Position numbers and translations under genes: made by a program
Part shown: positions 15,826 to 23,885 of the stretch, one piece after another
Numbering within the stretch: the stretch's first letter is position 1
How the letters are laid out: every line of letters starts with the position of its first letter
Source of the DNA: Noviherbaspirillum sp. L7-7A
GTDB lineage: Bacteria > Pseudomonadota > Gammaproteobacteria > Burkholderiales > Burkholderiaceae_D
Length of the DNA: 64,000 nucleotides
NCBI RefSeq assembly: GCF_019052805.1
Contig: NZ_JAHQRJ010000001.1
Coordinates: 496,001 to 560,000 of the forward strand
Direction of reading: 5' to 3'
The notes under the pieces: model-generated
The model's input: only the letters and a program-made list of their open reading frames with translations
Told to the model about the DNA's origin: nothing
Database searches by the model: none

Positions 15826-16772
15826 AGTGCTTTCTCCTCATGCCGCAATGCCAGGCCCAACGCAAGGAGAAACCTATGCTGCGTAGTCAAATCCTTTAGT
15901 TCGGGAACCCGCGATATGTCGAGCACCTTATCCAGGCGGAATGGCTCCACCCTGGTGTCGAGGTTGTCTGCCAGGAAGGTAACCAGGCCGCCATCGTCGT
16001 CGCCGAAGGGCGCGACTGCCAGCAGTGACACAGTGGTCCAGTTGAACTGGCGGTTGAAATGATCCAGCGAGCGCTGGATCTCAAGCGCAACCCGTTCATG
16101 ATGATGCGCTCGCACAGCCGGGTCCGGGTGGCCGATCTGGTCCGCCGTCAGGTCCAGTCGGCGCGCCAGGCATAGCTCGCCGCCGCTGGTGATCGTCAGC
16201 AGGCTTCCAGTTGTATCAAAGCTGATCAGGCCAGCTGCATGACCTTCGTTTTCCAGCAGCGCGGCCAGATTGCGTTGCGCCATTTCAGGGATGTCAATCG
16301 CCTTGAGCGTCAGTCGGGCAGCCTGGAAGTGACGATGATATTCATTGGCCAGCTCTGTGTGCGCCACAACTGCATACATCCCGCGCGCGCGCTGCGTAGT
16401 CTCCTTGCTGCTTGGGATGCTGAGCACATCGATGGTGTTTTCTTCCTTGTTAATGTCGATCATGCTGGCAACTGTCCAGGCGATGGCCGACTTCAGTTCC
16501 GTCGCTGGCACATTGGGCGCTTCTACGGGCAGGAAGTGATAATCCGCGGCATTCAGCGCTGTGGTGCAGGCATGGCGCTGGCCTTGCCAGTTCCTTGCCA
16601 GACGGGCCAGTGCTTCCGACGGTGCGTTACTCTGATCCATCTCGGACGCGATCATCGCAACGACCGGCGCCGCGCCAGCAGGCCGGTAAACATGCGCGGC
16701 GCGGACCTCTCCTGCCTGGAAGGTCACTGCCCGCCAGCCATCCATTTCTTTGGTTTTTCGTAATCGGAACAT
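15822..16772 (-). CDS. mshI: MSHA biogenesis protein MshI (PilM-like)
   Basis: 316 residues with an actin-like PilM/MshI layout: LNAADYHFLPVEAPNVPATEL (PilM-type substrate loop), KSAIAWTVASMID, IDIPEMAQRNLAAL, and FDTTGSLLTITSGGELCLARR for the second nucleotide-fold strand, then EIQRSLDHFNRQF. It is cytoplasmic and binds the N-terminal peptide of the PilN-like partner encoded next. A 43-base gap separates it from the pilin-like genes upstream, the largest break in the second half of the locus. Confidence 0.85.
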   Translation of the reverse strand: MFRLRKTKEMDGWRAVTFQAGEVRAAHVYRPAGAAPVVAMIASEMDQSNAPSEALARLARNWQGQRHACTTALNAADYHFLPVEAPNVPATELKSAIAWTVASMIDINKEENTIDVLSIPSSKETTQRARGMYAVVAHTELANEYHRHFQAARLTLKAIDIPEMAQRNLAALLENEGHAAGLISFDTTGSLLTITSGGELCLARRLDLTADQIGHPDPAVRAHHHERVALEIQRSLDHFNRQFNWTTVSLLAVAPFGDDDGGLVTFLADNLDTRVEPFRLDKVLDISRVPELKDLTTQHRFLLALGLALRHEEKAL

Positions 16773-16815
16773 GCGTATCCAGGTATTGGGTTGAGATGCT
16801 TGCCGGCGTGGAGCG

Positions 16816-18015
16816 CTATTGCGGCCCCGTCGCTACTTCGTGCCACTTGACTACGCCCGCGCCGGGAAAGCGCACCCGCGATCCGCCGCCAGAGGTGCTG
16901 TCGGGCCTCACGGTTATAAGCGCATAGGCAGCGGCCTTTTGCGTAAAGGTGTACCCCATATTGAAGCTCGCGCCGCTTGCACCAGCAGGGCCGCAGAACC
17001 ATGATTCGCCGGCCACATTGTTGGCATTGCTGCTGTAGAGGTTGGTTGTCGAAAGGGTGCTGCACGATGGGCCAGTGGCAGCGCCGCCGTTGTTACGTGA
17101 GAGCGCATCGATCACCACGCCGTTGGAAGGCAGCGTGACGTTGTGCGAAATGGCGCTCACTGCGGTGGCTGACGCGATCGAATCAAAACTGGCAATCGGG
17201 TTGCTCTGGTCAACGCCGTTGAGATTGACATTGCCGACCGCAATGCCTGCCGGGCTGGCGTCAAAGGTGATGTCCACGGTGCTTGTGCCGACAGGCGGAT
17301 TGACCAGGTAATAAATCTGCACGGCATAAGCGTCATTGGTGTTGATGGCGGGCGCGGCTGGCGCGGTGCTGGGCGCGGTGGTGAATGGCGTCGACATCAA
17401 CGATGAGCCGTACTTCACATTGAGTATCTTTGCCGGCCGGTTTGCCGCGATAGTCCAGAAGACGGTCAGCACATACAGCGGCTTTTCGCTGGCACTCACT
17501 GTATTGGTGATGGTGTAGTGCGGGTTGCCGTTCACGGTGACCGCAGTCAGAGCCTTGGTGCCAGAAGCATTCAGTGCCTTTTGCACCAGCAGCACTTCCA
17601 ACGTCCTGGCATCGACCGTCGTCTGGCCATCGGCTGCGAAGGACTTGCCAGTGCTCTGCACCCTGCAATAAGTGTTGCCGCAAGTAGCTGCCGGGCAGGC
17701 GGTGCCGTCAAAGTCCGAGGCGCCGAGGTAGTTGAGGCCGAAGCTGCCAACGCCAGGCATCGTCAGGGTTTCATTGGATGTGGAGGTGCAGGCGGCGCCA
17801 GCCGCGTAGCGCTGGGCGGCACGCTCAAGGCCGCTCTCCGCGAGGTAGAGCGACTGCACCCGCTGGTCGGAACTGAGCGCATCGCGCACGACGGAGCCGG
17901 TCAGTTCCTGGTTGCGCAGAAGCGAAATGAAAACAATCATGAACAGCAAGGCGACGATGCCCAGGCTGGCGACGCCGCGCTGCCTTGCCGATGGATTGGT
18001 GATCGACTGGTTCAT
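16816..18015 (-). CDS. MshP/PilX-like minor pilus component
   Basis: 399 residues. The N-terminus has a charged segment (SARQRG) then a hydrophobic helix (VASLGIVALLFMIVFISLL) followed by QSLYLAESGLERAAQRYAAG, which is the PilX/MshP pattern. It lacks the prepilin Glu at +5, as PilX-type proteins often do. The remaining 330 residues are Ser/Thr/Ala-rich with six or more cysteines, probably disulphide-bonded and surface-exposed. It may serve as a pilus tip or adhesive subunit. ATG 18015 sits one base after the stop of the upstream gene. The large size suggests extra C-terminal function. Confidence 0.7.
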   Translation of the reverse strand: MNQSITNPSARQRGVASLGIVALLFMIVFISLLRNQELTGSVVRDALSSDQRVQSLYLAESGLERAAQRYAAGAACTSTSNETLTMPGVGSFGLNYLGASDFDGTACPAATCGNTYCRVQSTGKSFAADGQTTVDARTLEVLLVQKALNASGTKALTAVTVNGNPHYTITNTVSASEKPLYVLTVFWTIAANRPAKILNVKYGSSLMSTPFTTAPSTAPAAPAINTNDAYAVQIYYLVNPPVGTSTVDITFDASPAGIAVGNVNLNGVDQSNPIASFDSIASATAVSAISHNVTLPSNGVVIDALSRNNGGAATGPSCSTLSTTNLYSSNANNVAGESWFCGPAGASGASFNMGYTFTQKAAAYALITVRPDSTSGGGSRVRFPGAGVVKWHEVATGPQ

Positions 18016-18016
18016 G

Positions 18017-18574
18017 TCAACGGTTCCGTAGAGCGATGCGCGTGCGCTGGCTGTAGGTCTGTCCTGTGGCATTGGACTTGACTGCAAGGGTGTACTCGAC
18101 CTGACGCACGTTCGCCGGAGTCAACGTCGTCAGGCCGGCTTGATCGTAATAGGCGAAGGCAAGAGAGCACATGCTGTCGGTCAGGACGGGAAGATAGCCA
18201 GCTACCGGAGTCATTGCGGGCGTGTTGTAAGACAGCCTTACAGTGCCATTGCACGCTCCGTTGCTTGGCGCGCTCTGGTCTATGGTGACAGTCCGGCTCG
18301 TCGTGGTACCGGCATAGTCGATACGGTCGAACTTGAAGGAGGTTGCGCTCATGGCTGTGATGCTGCCGGGGGTCAGCTCACGGATCTCGAAAGCAATCCG
18401 ATCGCTGGCGTAGCGCAGCCTGTCACTGGTTACGGCGAGATCAGTCGTCGTGCCGTACGCTTTCAGGCTCCCGATAATGACGGGTGTGCCGGCCTTGACC
18501 AGGATGCCGATGATGGCCATTACCATGACCAGTTCAAGCAGCGTGAAGCCGCGGCAGGCAGGCGGGCGGCGCAT
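18017..18574 (-). CDS. Type IV prepilin-like protein (MshO-like)
   Basis: 185 residues. Prepilin leader MRRPPACRG is cut before FTLLELVMVMAIIGILVKAG, with Glu at +5. The globular part contains TSDRLRYASDRIAFEIRELT and an SMCSLAFAYYDQAG stretch, close to MshO/PilW-type minor pilins. ATG 18574 overlaps the previous stop by one base, fixing the start; a longer open frame upstream is His/Arg-rich shadow of the neighbouring gene. Confidence 0.75.
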   Translation of the reverse strand: MRRPPACRGFTLLELVMVMAIIGILVKAGTPVIIGSLKAYGTTTDLAVTSDRLRYASDRIAFEIRELTPGSITAMSATSFKFDRIDYAGTTTSRTVTIDQSAPSNGACNGTVRLSYNTPAMTPVAGYLPVLTDSMCSLAFAYYDQAGLTTLTPANVRQVEYTLAVKSNATGQTYSQRTRIALRNR

Positions 18575-18993
18575 CAGTAGCTCACCAACATCAGGGTCAC
18601 GCTGGCCGTGACGGCGGTGGAAGGGCAGGTAACGCCACTGGTGCCGGCGCATACCTTGACCACGATGTCGCGGCAGGTCGCGCCATTGGGGCAGGCGGTG
18701 GTGGTGGTGCCGGTCGATGTGGCCGGCACGGTGACGGTGCGAATGAATGAAGCCGGCGTTGGGTCGCACATCGTGCTGTTGATCAGGGTCGATGTAAACC
18801 CGAAATCCTTGCGGGTCTGGATCACGCGCTCAGCGCATTCCTGCGCATAGCGGGAAAGCAGTTGCGCATCGGCAGCCCGCTGAAGGCTGCCATTGGCGTT
18901 CCCCCAGAGCTTGGCGGTGCCCAGCATGGCGACGCTGATCATAACCATCACGGCCACCAGTTCGAGCAGGGTGAACCCGGCGCTTGTACGCAT
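18574..18993 (-). CDS. Type IV prepilin-like protein (MshD-like)
   Basis: 139 residues. Very short leader MRTSAG, cleaved before FTLLELVAVMVMISVAMLG with Glu at +5, then AQLLSRYAQECAERVIQTRK, typical of the MshD/PilV class. The C-terminal part is Thr- and Cys-rich (four cysteines in the last 60 residues), which could be paired in disulphides. It is sandwiched between two other pilin-like genes with one-base or two-base junctions, so it is a minor pilin of the same fibre. Confidence 0.75.
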   Translation of the reverse strand: MRTSAGFTLLELVAVMVMISVAMLGTAKLWGNANGSLQRAADAQLLSRYAQECAERVIQTRKDFGFTSTLINSTMCDPTPASFIRTVTVPATSTGTTTTACPNGATCRDIVVKVCAGTSGVTCPSTAVTASVTLMLVSY

Positions 18994-18994
18994 T

Positions 18995-19645
18995 TCAGTA
19001 GCTCACTTCGGCGAAACCCGTGATGGGTCGCAGGATGACCGTCGCCCTTTTTGATGCGGCGGAAACGGTGAACGTGCGGGCCGGATTACTGGCAATCAGG
19101 CTGGTGCCGGACCAGGGCCTGCCTATGCTGTCGAAATCGATGGTGCTTGCGCTTGTGGAGGACGCATCGACAGCGCTGATGGCGACCCGTTCATAAACGC
19201 CGAAATTGTAGGCTTCCGTCGGAAATTTGAAATCCGCATTGGTGACCGGGTCCTTGATCGGCGTCGTGGTATTCAAGCAAAGCGTATTGGCGATCACCTT
19301 GGGGCAGCTCACCCACCAGGCGGGGCGGACGAAGCGCTTGCAGGATTGACCAAGCGCCGGAAGCGTCGTGGTATTGGTGGTGTAACTTGATGTGGCGGTG
19401 TTGTTGCACACATCCGTAATCTCGATGCCGACATTCAGCCGTAGTGGCAAACCTGTTTTCATGGCGATTGCCTGAAGGCGGGCAATGCCTCGCTTTAACG
19501 CGTCGGCGTGCTCCTGAGCGTCGACTTGGGAGGACGCGCTTATCTTGACTAGCGCGGTGCTGGCTAGTATGCCAATCAGGACCAGTACGGCAATCATTTC
19601 AAGCATCGTATAGCCGTAAGTTGGATTGCTGATCGGTTGGCGCAT
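18995..19645 (-). CDS. mshC: Type IV prepilin MshC-like
   Basis: 216 residues. Leader MRQPISNPTYG is cleaved before YTMLEMIAVLVLIGILAS, Glu at +5. The globular domain has QEHADALKRGIARLQAIAMK and FDSIGRPWSGT, as in MshC/GspH-class pilins. ATG 19645 is chosen; a GTG at 19669 is in frame but falls inside the perfect hairpin at 19663-19697. It comes right after the major pilin gene and its hairpin, so expression is probably lower than that of mshA. Confidence 0.75.
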   Translation of the reverse strand: MRQPISNPTYGYTMLEMIAVLVLIGILASTALVKISASSQVDAQEHADALKRGIARLQAIAMKTGLPLRLNVGIEITDVCNNTATSSYTTNTTTLPALGQSCKRFVRPAWWVSCPKVIANTLCLNTTTPIKDPVTNADFKFPTEAYNFGVYERVAISAVDASSTSASTIDFDSIGRPWSGTSLIASNPARTFTVSAASKRATVILRPITGFAEVSY

Positions 19646-19662
19646 TTTTATATCAGGGGCAT

Positions 19663-19697
19663 CGCGCACCGGAAAAGAGCAGGCTTTCCGGTGCGCG
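19663..19697 (-). terminator. Strong hairpin between mshA and mshC
   Basis: Perfect 13-base arms CGCGCACCGGAAA (19663-19675) and TTTCCGGTGCGCG (19685-19697) enclose a 9-base loop. No run of T follows in the direction of transcription, so it is not a classical intrinsic terminator. It more likely protects the 3' end of the mshA transcript from exonucleases or acts as a partial stop, giving an excess of major pilin over the minor subunits encoded downstream. Confidence 0.7.
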
Positions 19698-19723
19698 GTT
19701 CTGTTAAGAAATGGTGTCGGTGA

Positions 19724-20119
19724 TTAAGGAGTGCGTTTGGTGACGGTGATCAGAGAAGGGGAAGCAACGACTCCGCCAGTAGAGACAGCTGTAAATTCGG
19801 CAAAAGAGTTGCCGTCGGTGAGAGTCACGCCCGTGCATTTAATGACGTCGCCGGTGACGGTAGGGCAGAGAGGGTCGGCCATCTCAGCCGCGATTTGTAC
19901 TGGCGTAGGCGATGTTTTCGCTTTTGCGTATGCGACCGACCATGCTGACTTCAGCGCGCCCAGCGTTGCGTCCTGCACACCTTCATAGGCAGCCGTGGAT
20001 GTGCTAGTGAGCTTCGGAATCGCCACTGCTGCCAGAATGCCCAGGATGACGATAACGATGATCAGTTCTACGAGTGTGAAGCCCGACTGAATTGCCTTAT
20101 TGAGTTTTCTTGGTGTCAT
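19724..20119 (-). CDS. mshA: MSHA major pilin
   Basis: 131 residues with a classic prepilin start: MTPRKLNKAIQSG cleaved before FTLVELIIVIVILGILAAVA, Glu at +5. Two cysteines (PLC and IKC) lie close together in the C-terminal part, as in MshA-type pilins. ATG 20119 is ten bases from an AGAGGA site; an ATG at 20128 would be too close to it. This is the only canonical major-pilin gene in the locus, followed by a strong hairpin. MshB is not present as a separate gene. Confidence 0.85.
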   Translation of the reverse strand: MTPRKLNKAIQSGFTLVELIIVIVILGILAAVAIPKLTSTSTAAYEGVQDATLGALKSAWSVAYAKAKTSPTPVQIAAEMADPLCPTVTGDVIKCTGVTLTDGNSFAEFTAVSTGGVVASPSLITVTKRTP

Positions 20120-20233
20120 GATGTTCATATCCTCTAGAAGTTTAAAAAAGTACCACTTGGTTTTACTGCGGAAAAATCTGTCCCGACCCTTTAAGCAGTT
20201 AGCGCTGCGTCTCGCCACAAGTGCTCAACCCGA

Positions 20234-21469
20234 TTAGCGGGTGCGCCTGGTCTGCACCTGTCCCATGTCCCACATCGGCACGAATACCCCAAGCGCCAGA
20301 ATGAGCACCAGGATGCCAATGAAAAAAATCAGAATTGGCTCGATTCGGGCAACCAGTGTCTTGAGCTCGTATTCCACGTCCTCTTCATACATGTCCGCGA
20401 TTTCGCTCATCAGTCTGCCGATCTCCCCGGTTTCCTCGCCCACGCCGATCATCTGCAGTACCCGCGGCATGAACACGCCGGTGGTGGTAGCGGTGCGCAA
20501 CAGGCTCTCGCCGCGCTCCACGCCATCGCGCATCTGTTCGACCGCTGAAGCGATATAGGCGTTGTCCACCGTGCGTGCCACCACGCTCAGCGCGCGGCTG
20601 ATAGGCACGCCGCTTTCTTCGGCCAGCGCATAGCTGCGGGCAAAGCGGGCCATGGTGCCCTTCAGGATGATGGGGCCGGCGATGGGCAGCTTCAGCTTCA
20701 GCTTGTCCCAGGTATATCGGCCGTTCTTGCCGTCAGTCCAACGGCGAAACAGGTAGGCAGCAGCCGCAGCGGCTGCAAGAATCAGTTCCCAGTAGTTCAG
20801 CGTGAACGACGACGTCGCGATGAGCATGCGGGTCATCAGGGGCAATTCAAAATTGGCCTTCATGAAAATCTTCGCGAACTGCGGAATCACGAAGGCGCTC
20901 ACCACACCGATGGCGCCAACGATGGCGAACAGCACGAACTTCGGATAGCGCAGCGCAGCCTTGATCTGTTCCTGCATTCTGCGATCGAGCTGCAGGTAGT
21001 CATGCAGCCGCGGGAAGATCATGCCCAGCCGGCCGGTCATCTCGCCGACCTGCACCATGCTGACGTAATACTGGTTGAAGACTTTCGGATGGTCGCGCAT
21101 TGCCGCCGAGAGTTCGCGGCCGGCATCGAGTGCGGCGCGCAGCGATCTGAGGACCCTAGCAAAGCTCTTGTTGGACGCTGAATCCTCCAGGCCCTTCAGT
21201 CCCTGCATGATGGGAACGTTCGCCCTCAGCATGGTATGCATCTGCCGGCTGAACAACTGCACGTCAAGACTTGTGACCGGCGGCGACGTGAGCCGCTCTA
21301 GCAGACTGGCGGGGGCGGCGCTGGACTCGTTCCTGCTCGGCGTGATGTCAATCGGCGTTGCACCTGTGCCGAGCAAATAGGATGCCACTGCTGCCTGGTC
21401 AGCCCCTTCCAGCGTCCCCTGCAGCAGCTCTCCGCGGTTGTTCCTCGCCTTGTAATCGTAGTAAGCCAT
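20234..21469 (-). CDS. mshG: MSHA inner-membrane platform protein MshG (GspF family)
   Basis: 411 residues with two GspF repeats (DVQLFSRQMHTMLRANVPI and KGTMARFARSYALAEESGV) and three membrane helices (FVLFAIVGAIGVVSAFVI near 172, YWELILAAAAAAAYLF near 225, ILIFFIGILVLILALGVFV near 375). It is the polytopic platform that couples MshE ATP hydrolysis to pilin insertion. It begins six bases after the mshE stop; 114 bases separate it from mshA, room for a separate pilin promoter. Confidence 0.92.
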   Translation of the reverse strand: MAYYDYKARNNRGELLQGTLEGADQAAVASYLLGTGATPIDITPSRNESSAAPASLLERLTSPPVTSLDVQLFSRQMHTMLRANVPIMQGLKGLEDSASNKSFARVLRSLRAALDAGRELSAAMRDHPKVFNQYYVSMVQVGEMTGRLGMIFPRLHDYLQLDRRMQEQIKAALRYPKFVLFAIVGAIGVVSAFVIPQFAKIFMKANFELPLMTRMLIATSSFTLNYWELILAAAAAAAYLFRRWTDGKNGRYTWDKLKLKLPIAGPIILKGTMARFARSYALAEESGVPISRALSVVARTVDNAYIASAVEQMRDGVERGESLLRTATTTGVFMPRVLQMIGVGEETGEIGRLMSEIADMYEEDVEYELKTLVARIEPILIFFIGILVLILALGVFVPMWDMGQVQTRRTR

Positions 21470-21475
21470 GGTGGT

Positions 21476-23176
21476 TTACGCCGCCGACTGGTTGGAGACA
21501 GCCATGGCCTCGGCCACGGTGGTCTTGCCTTCGACCGCCAGCTGCACCGCATGGCGCCTCAGCGTCCGGCCGCCCATCTGGCGCTCGGCTTCGCGCAGGA
21601 AGGCCTGCGGATTGTTTTCCGAGGCGATGTCGGCCAGCGACTGGGTCATTTCCAGCATTTCATACACGCCCACCCGGCCGCGGTAGCCGCTGCTGTTGCA
21701 ATGGCTGCATCCGCGGCCATGCCGGAAGCTGTGCTCGTCGACCCGATTGCCCAGCTCCGCCTTGAGCCATTCCCGTTCCGACAGGGAGAGCGCATGCGGC
21801 TCGTCGCAGACGTCGCAGATCACCCGCACCAGGCGCTGCGCCAGCACCAGCTGCAATGCCGAGGCCATGATATAGGCCGGCACGCCCATGTCGAGCAGGC
21901 GGTTGGGCGTGCTGACGGCGTCGTTGGTGTGCAGCGTGGAGAACACCAGGTGGCCGGTTAGCGCGGCGCGCATGCCGATCTGCGCGGTTTCCTGGTCGCG
22001 CATCTCGCCCACCAGCACCACGTCCGGGTCCTGGCGCAGCGAGGCGCGCAGCACGCGGGCGAAGTCCAGCTCGATCTTGTCGTTGACCTGGACCTGGTTC
22101 ACGCCAGTCAGCTTGTATTCCACCGGGTCTTCGATGGTGATCAGCTTGCGGTCCGGCGTGTTGAGTTCGGCCAGCGCGCCATACAGCGTGGTGGTCTTGC
22201 CGCTGCCGGTCGGGCCGGTGACCAGCACCAGGCCGTTGGGACGCGCCAGCACGGCGCGAAAGCGCTTGAGCATGTCGGGCGGCATGCCGATCGAGTTCAG
22301 GCTGATCGCGCCGCGCGACTGGTTCAGCAAGCGCATCACGATGGATTCGCCGAACTGCGTGGGCATCGTCGACAGGCGCACGTCGATCTTCTGCTGGCCG
22401 ACCTTCATCGCGAAACGGCCGTCCTGCGGCAGGCGCTTTTCCGAAATGTCGAGGTTGGACATGATCTTCAGGCGCAATGCCAGCGATGCCGCGATCTTGG
22501 GGCTGGCCTCGGTCTGGAAGTTCATCACGCCGTCGATGCGGAAGCGGATCTGCAGGCTGGCTTCCTGCGGCTCGATATGGATATCCGATGCCTGCACCTG
22601 TGCCGCGTCATCGAAGATGCTTTGCAGCAGCCGCACCACCGGCGCGTCTTCCAGGCTGGCCGCGCTGTCGGTGAAGCCGAAGTCGACCTGCGTGTCGCCC
22701 ATTTCCTGGCCGAGTTCGCGTGCCGCGTCGGTGATCTCCTCGGTCTTCCTGTACAGGCGGTTGATGGCCTCGAACAGCAGGGTTTCCGACACTACGGCAA
22801 GCTCCAGCCGCTTGCCCAGTATCCGGTGCAGTTCGTCGTAGACGTAGATATCGGTCGGGTCGGCCAGGCCAACCAGCAGGCTGTCGCCGCGGTCTTCCAG
22901 CACCATGGCCCGGAAGCGGCGCGCGCGGATTTCCGGCAGCACGCGGATCGCGGACGGATCGATGTTGAAGGTCTTTAGGTTGATGTACGGGATCCGGAAC
23001 TGCCGGCTCAGCGCCATGCAGATGTCGTCGCCCGCGACAAAGCCCTGGTCGACCACGATCTGGCCCAGCTTGCGGCCCGAGCGTTTCTGCTCCTGCAGGC
23101 ACCACTGCAACTGGTCTGCATTGAGCAGATTTTGCTCGACCAGGATGTCGCCGAGGCGGGCTTTAGCGGCGACCAT
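21476..23176 (-). CDS. mshE: MSHA assembly ATPase MshE with c-di-GMP-binding N-terminus
   Basis: 566 residues, GspE/PilB family. The first 60 residues hold two tandem MshEN-type motifs: RLGDILVEQNLLNADQLQ (from R7) and KLGQIVVDQGFVAGDDIC (from K36), each ending in Gln. In Vibrio MshE this motif pair binds c-di-GMP. The motor part has GPTGSGKTTT (Walker A, about 320-329), the Asp box, VLVGEMRDQETA (Walker B) and a zinc tetracysteine CDVC ... CSHC (about 452-488). Arg to Lys in motif two and Gly to Asn in motif one are the only departures from the consensus as I remember it. AAAGGA precedes the ATG; this is the first gene of the locus. It powers pilus extension. Confidence 0.93.
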   Translation of the reverse strand: MVAAKARLGDILVEQNLLNADQLQWCLQEQKRSGRKLGQIVVDQGFVAGDDICMALSRQFRIPYINLKTFNIDPSAIRVLPEIRARRFRAMVLEDRGDSLLVGLADPTDIYVYDELHRILGKRLELAVVSETLLFEAINRLYRKTEEITDAARELGQEMGDTQVDFGFTDSAASLEDAPVVRLLQSIFDDAAQVQASDIHIEPQEASLQIRFRIDGVMNFQTEASPKIAASLALRLKIMSNLDISEKRLPQDGRFAMKVGQQKIDVRLSTMPTQFGESIVMRLLNQSRGAISLNSIGMPPDMLKRFRAVLARPNGLVLVTGPTGSGKTTTLYGALAELNTPDRKLITIEDPVEYKLTGVNQVQVNDKIELDFARVLRASLRQDPDVVLVGEMRDQETAQIGMRAALTGHLVFSTLHTNDAVSTPNRLLDMGVPAYIMASALQLVLAQRLVRVICDVCDEPHALSLSEREWLKAELGNRVDEHSFRHGRGCSHCNSSGYRGRVGVYEMLEMTQSLADIASENNPQAFLREAERQMGGRTLRRHAVQLAVEGKTTVAEAMAVSNQSAA

Positions 23177-23885
23177 ATTGTCCTTTGATGTTCTGCGAAG
23201 CGGCAGGGCCGGATGCCGATCTGGTGCCGGTCACACGCCCAAACGCCACGACCACTGCATTGCCGGCAACAGCCATGCAGGGGAAGGAAACGACATCGCA
23301 AACTCCCTCGAATACATCAGGCTTCATCGTAATTGGTCAGACTCGGAATTTGATCTTGGAAAACGTCGCCGGCGTCAGGTGCCGTGGCTGCGATGGCGGA
23401 TACCATCAGTGAACTCAGACTTTTGCTCAAAGTTATGAACCAATGGTACTAAAAAATACCCTTGCTTTCAAGAAAAGTTTCTATGAGTTAAGAAAAGCAA
23501 CAGCTCTAGTTGTTTTTCGGAACTTTTGAAATTTTCTTTTTTAAACAAGCATTTACCGCGAAAAATTTAGACAGCATTGCATGTTGTGACATCCGCAATG
23601 TCGTTTCCCCCTATGTAATTGCTGGTATCGGCAGAGCGCAATGCCAATTGCAGACTTACCAAAAAGAGATTTTTTCAGACGCAGCTACTGGATCTTCTGA
23701 CCTTGTAGTGCCCGCCTCAAAGGCAAGGAATGCGCCGTAACCTCATGACCGATTTGTCAAGTTTAGTTGCTTAAAAGCAGCACAATTCGTTGCAAGACAG
23801 ATATCGTTTTATTTCCTGCAAGAAATTTCCCAGTAGAATGTTAACCATGTCCCGAGTGACATGACCTTCATTCTCTGGAACTGTG
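23177..23885. promoter_or_regulatory. AT-rich divergent control region between mshE and the subtilase gene
   Basis: About 700 bases without a supportable gene; the middle part (about 23430-23860) is clearly richer in A+T than the neighbours. It must hold promoters for the minus-strand pilus locus and the plus-strand protease. A TAGAAT at 23834-23839 is a fair -10 box for the protease, with only a weak -35 (around 23811). Local A+T richness fits binding by H-NS-type silencers, but that is inference. No inverted repeat long enough to name was found. Confidence 0.5.

Noticed and set aside
19646-19669. Upstream GTG start for mshC
   Set aside because: The codon lies within a perfect hairpin stem and would lengthen the prepilin leader; ATG 19645 gives a normal leader.
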